NCBI RefSeq assembly: GCF_900184945.1
Contig: NZ_FXYF01000005.1
Location: forward strand, 124,001-188,000
Reading direction: 5' to 3'
DNA length: 64,000 nt
Source: Antarctobacter aquimaris
GTDB lineage: Bacteria; Pseudomonadota; Alphaproteobacteria; Rhodobacterales; Rhodobacteraceae
Shown here: positions 62,100 to 64,000 of the stretch, piece by piece
Position numbering within the stretch: position 1 is the first letter of the stretch
How the letters are laid out: the number at the start of each line of letters is the position of its first letter
Notes under the pieces: generated by a model
Told to the model about the DNA's origin: nothing
Seen by the model: the letters and a program-made list of their open reading frames with translations, nothing else
Databases searched by the model: none
Made by a program: the position numbers and the translations under genes

Positions 62100-62843
62100 A
62101 TGGCGAGCAGAGCGAAAAAAGCGGCAGGCAAGGGCGGGAGCAAACCCGGGGGCAAGGCGGGGGTCCGGCTGCGCCCGCTGGCCGTGCTGCGGCGCTGGCT
62201 GTTGCGGCTGGCGCTGGGGGCGGTGGTGCTGATGGTGGCGGTGGTGGCGCTGTTCCGCGTGATCAACCCGCCGATCACCCACACCATCTGGTCCGAGCAG
62301 CGCCGGCTGGGCGCGGTCGAGCGGCGCTGGGTCGCGGTCGACGCGATCGCGCCGGTGATGCTGCGGTCGGCGGTGGCGGCGGAGGATGCGAATTTCTGCA
62401 CCCACTGGGGATTCGACATGGACGCGATCCGCGCCGCCATCGAGGACGGGGCGCAGCGCGGCGGCAGCACGATCAGCCAGCAGGTGGTCAAGAACGTCTA
62501 TTTCTGGCAGGCGCGCAGCTATGTCCGAAAGGCGCTGGAGGCGGTGATGACACCGCTGGTCGAGGCGCTGTGGTCCAAGCGGCGCATCCTGGAGGTCTAT
62601 CTCAACTTGGCCGAGTTCGACGAGGGCGTGTTCGGCGTGGATGCGGCCGCGCGGCACTATTTCGGCGTCGCCCCGGACAAGCTGTCGGCGCGGCAGGCGG
62701 CGCTGCTGGCCGCCGTGCTGCCCGACCCCAAGGACCGCAACGCGAGCCGCCCCTCAGCGGCGGTGGACCGGCGGGCGCGGATGATCCAGGACGGCGCGGC
62801 GCTGATCGCGCAGGACGGCCGGGCGACCTGTTTCGAGAACTGA
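62100..62843 (+). CDS. mtgA: Monofunctional peptidoglycan glycosyltransferase MtgA
   Basis: Membrane-anchored GT51 enzyme of 247 residues that polymerises lipid II glycan chains without a transpeptidase domain. A basic, Gly/Lys-rich cytoplasmic tail (about 1-30) is followed by one membrane helix (about 33-53). GT51 motifs: AVAAEDANFCTHWGFD with catalytic Glu, GGSTISQQVVKN, and the third motif KRRILEVYLNLAEF with the second Glu. Ordinary length. Adjacent to a shared hairpin terminator and, 14 kb further on the other side of the cluster, PBP1A. The start codon is at 62100; no strong ribosome-binding site is seen. Confidence 0.93.
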   Translation: MASRAKKAAGKGGSKPGGKAGVRLRPLAVLRRWLLRLALGAVVLMVAVVALFRVINPPITHTIWSEQRRLGAVERRWVAVDAIAPVMLRSAVAAEDANFCTHWGFDMDAIRAAIEDGAQRGGSTISQQVVKNVYFWQARSYVRKALEAVMTPLVEALWSKRRILEVYLNLAEFDEGVFGVDAAARHYFGVAPDKLSARQAALLAAVLPDPKDRNASRPSAAVDRRARMIQDGAALIAQDGRATCFEN

Positions 62844-62873
62844 GCGGCGGCGCTGGTGATGCGCCCTTGACGC

Positions 62874-62902
62874 AAAAGGCCCGGTCGCATGACCGGGCCT
62901 TT
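62874..62902. terminator. Two-way terminator between mtgA and the beta-barrel gene
   Basis: AAAA, stem GGCCCGGTC-GCAT-GACCGGGCC (62878-62899), then TTT. The stem arms are the same nine bases as those of the gltB terminator at 61406, with a different loop. It serves convergent genes. Confidence 0.75.
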
Positions 62903-62929
62903 GTGGTTTTCAGTCGCGGGGAAGCGCGG

Positions 62930-64000
62930 TCAGAAGTCGACCTGCACCCCGTGTTCCACCTGCCAGGTCTGCGCCTGCGGCATCGACAGCCGGGTCACCA
63001 CCGCGCCGGCGCCGTTCAGGATCGGGCGTTCGCGCTTGATGTTGAAGGTCAGGCTGCTGTCGTCCTCGATCCGCTCGGCGTCGATCTCGAAGCCGAAAGT
63101 AAGGCCGCTGGCGCTGTTGGTCTTTTCCCAGGCCAGCGTCAGGCCGACGCCGCATTCCGCGTCGCTGTCGTAGGAATTCAGCGTGCAGGTCAGGCGCGGG
63201 GTGATGGCGGTGCGCATCCGCGTCGCCAGCGCCTCGGACCCGCCGGGGGCCGCGAGGCTTTCAAAGGTGATCTCGGCCGTGGCGCGCATGCCGCTGAAAT
63301 CGTCCAGCTTGATCACCCCGGTGTGGGTCAGGCCCAGCTGGCGCGCGGTCACGTCGGCGTCGCCCGCCAGCGCATAGGCCAGGTCCAGCGCCACCCGCGG
63401 CTTCATCACGAAGCTGTCGAAGGCGTGCTGGCCCGAGATCCCCACCCCGGCAAAACCGGCGAGGTAGCCATAGCTGCCGCGCGCGTTGATCGGGGCGGCC
63501 GCGGCGGCAAAGTCGATGTCGAAGCGGTGCCTGCCCGCCGCACCGGCGAGGTAGTAGTCGAGGAACAGACCGTCGGAGATGCCGCGCGCGCCATAGAACC
63601 CGCCGTTGACGCCAAAGCCGGTGATATCGCCGTCGCCCAGCCCGCTGACGTCGGTGCGGCTGAAGTAGCCGCCGACGAAGTAACCGGCAATCTCGCTGTC
63701 CGAGATGAACTTTTCCCGCTGGAAGGCGAATTGCAGCAGGGCCTGGAGGCCGGTATCCTCGGTCTTGTTCAGCGTGAAGCTGCCGTCGACGATTTCCCGG
63801 GTGTCGGTCGCGCAGTTGTAGGTGTCGCGGCCAAAGGTGCCCGCGGCGGTGCCGGTGGCGTCCTTGATTTCCAGGCTGCCGTCCACGTCGAAGGCCGACA
63901 GCGTGCCGCAGGGCAGGTCCTGCCCCTCTTGCAGCCGCGCCAGCGCGCCCTTGGCCATGCGCGAGAAGTTGCGCTGCTGGGTGTCGATCGTGTCCTTGAG
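62930..64000 (-). CDS. Autotransporter-like outer-membrane beta-barrel protein, C-terminal part (cut by window edge)
   Basis: The frame is open to the right window edge, so the N-terminus is missing (357 residues seen). The visible part is rich in alternating polar/apolar strands: FISDSEIAGYFVGGYFSRTDV, GVNGGFYGARGISDGLFLDYYLAGAAG, SYGYLAGFAGVGISGQHAF and CGVGLTLAWEKT, as in beta-barrel transport domains. It ends VEHGVQVDF; a C-terminal Phe after alternating hydrophobics is the signal recognised by the BAM complex, and this strongly supports outer-membrane insertion. A Cys pair near LTCTLNSYDSDAECG may form a loop disulfide. The passenger is not visible. Family call autotransporter is likely but other 12-stranded barrels remain possible. 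Confidence 0.78.
   Translation of the reverse strand, partial: LKDTIDTQQRNFSRMAKGALARLQEGQDLPCGTLSAFDVDGSLEIKDATGTAAGTFGRDTYNCATDTREIVDGSFTLNKTEDTGLQALLQFAFQREKFISDSEIAGYFVGGYFSRTDVSGLGDGDITGFGVNGGFYGARGISDGLFLDYYLAGAAGRHRFDIDFAAAAAPINARGSYGYLAGFAGVGISGQHAFDSFVMKPRVALDLAYALAGDADVTARQLGLTHTGVIKLDDFSGMRATAEITFESLAAPGGSEALATRMRTAITPRLTCTLNSYDSDAECGVGLTLAWEKTNSASGLTFGFEIDAERIEDDSSLTFNIKRERPILNGAGAVVTRLSMPQAQTWQVEHGVQVDF

Overview
The window is about 64 kb of GC-rich chromosomal DNA from an alphaproteobacterium, most probably a member of the Rhodobacteraceae (Roseobacter/Rhodobacter relatives). The evidence is gene order (lepB-rnc-era-DUF1491-recO-pgsA-moaD-moaE; glnK-amt), family-typical proteins (DUF1491, Pr6Pr-type membrane protein, DciA/DUF721, bidomain ALDH16-type aldehyde dehydrogenase), and frequent start/stop overlaps. 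I see no tRNA, rRNA, transposase, integrase or CRISPR array. Almost all of it reads as dense core and accessory housekeeping DNA. Both ends cut a gene: a secreted serine protease on the left (minus strand) and an autotransporter-like beta-barrel on the right (minus strand).

Layout. 0.5-9.1 kb: two tandem signal peptidases, RNase III, a lower-GC nuclease and an EamA exporter inserted before era, then DUF1491, recO, pgsA and molybdopterin synthase moaD/moaE. 9.1-13 kb: a FadR-type regulator, lactate dehydrogenase, and the nitrogen-responsive glnK-amt pair. 13-20 kb: a class A penicillin-binding protein, MlaC/MlaA lipid-asymmetry proteins and a type I secretion ABC/HlyD pair. 20-30 kb: secreted metallo-beta-lactamase-fold protein, rsmD, ferredoxin-reductase-like flavoprotein, peroxiredoxin, an atypical S41-like peptidase, then pterin dehydratase, GNAT, GDPD, RidA, an MFS exporter and methionine aminopeptidase. 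30-38 kb: small secreted proteins, a histidine phosphatase, CaiB-type CoA transferase, DsbA-like thioredoxin, DciA, mutY and an AlkB-type hydroxylase. 38-49 kb: manganese-dependent pyrophosphatase, sfsA, CinA-like protein, GNAT plus AhpD-like protein, an OmpA-domain protein, a LysR regulator and a FadH-like enoate reductase. 48-52 kb: a deoxyribose catabolism cluster (deoC, small membrane protein, bidomain ALDH). 52-64 kb: rsfS-rlmH, uppP, glutamate synthase gltD and gltB separated by a secreted protein, a small Cys-rich protein and mtgA.

Functional threads. Envelope building and secretion recur (two lepB, PBP1A, mtgA, uppP, MlaA/MlaC, type I secretion, OmpA-like, beta-barrel). Nitrogen assimilation appears twice (glnK-amt and gltD/gltB). 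deoC and the ALDH would turn deoxyribose-5-phosphate into glyceraldehyde-3-phosphate and acetate. RNA and ribosome maturation is represented by rnc, era, rsmD, rsfS and rlmH.

The most unusual signals are in non-coding DNA. A composite downstream element (GC hairpin, then a variable hairpin, then a conserved CTCCCCCGRGGTATTTT...AGAAGAAGC tail) occurs four times just after stop codons, always in the orientation of the gene it follows, with a fifth partial copy. Four perfect palindromes of 20-26 bp lie nearly end to end between convergent genes at 15.35-15.45 kb. A 40-bp direct repeat with bulged hairpins lies between amt and ldh. Among coding signals, the best are a DUF805-like/LepB fusion and a probable CTG start codon for rsfS. 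I did not find a convincing new multi-gene defence or metabolic system.
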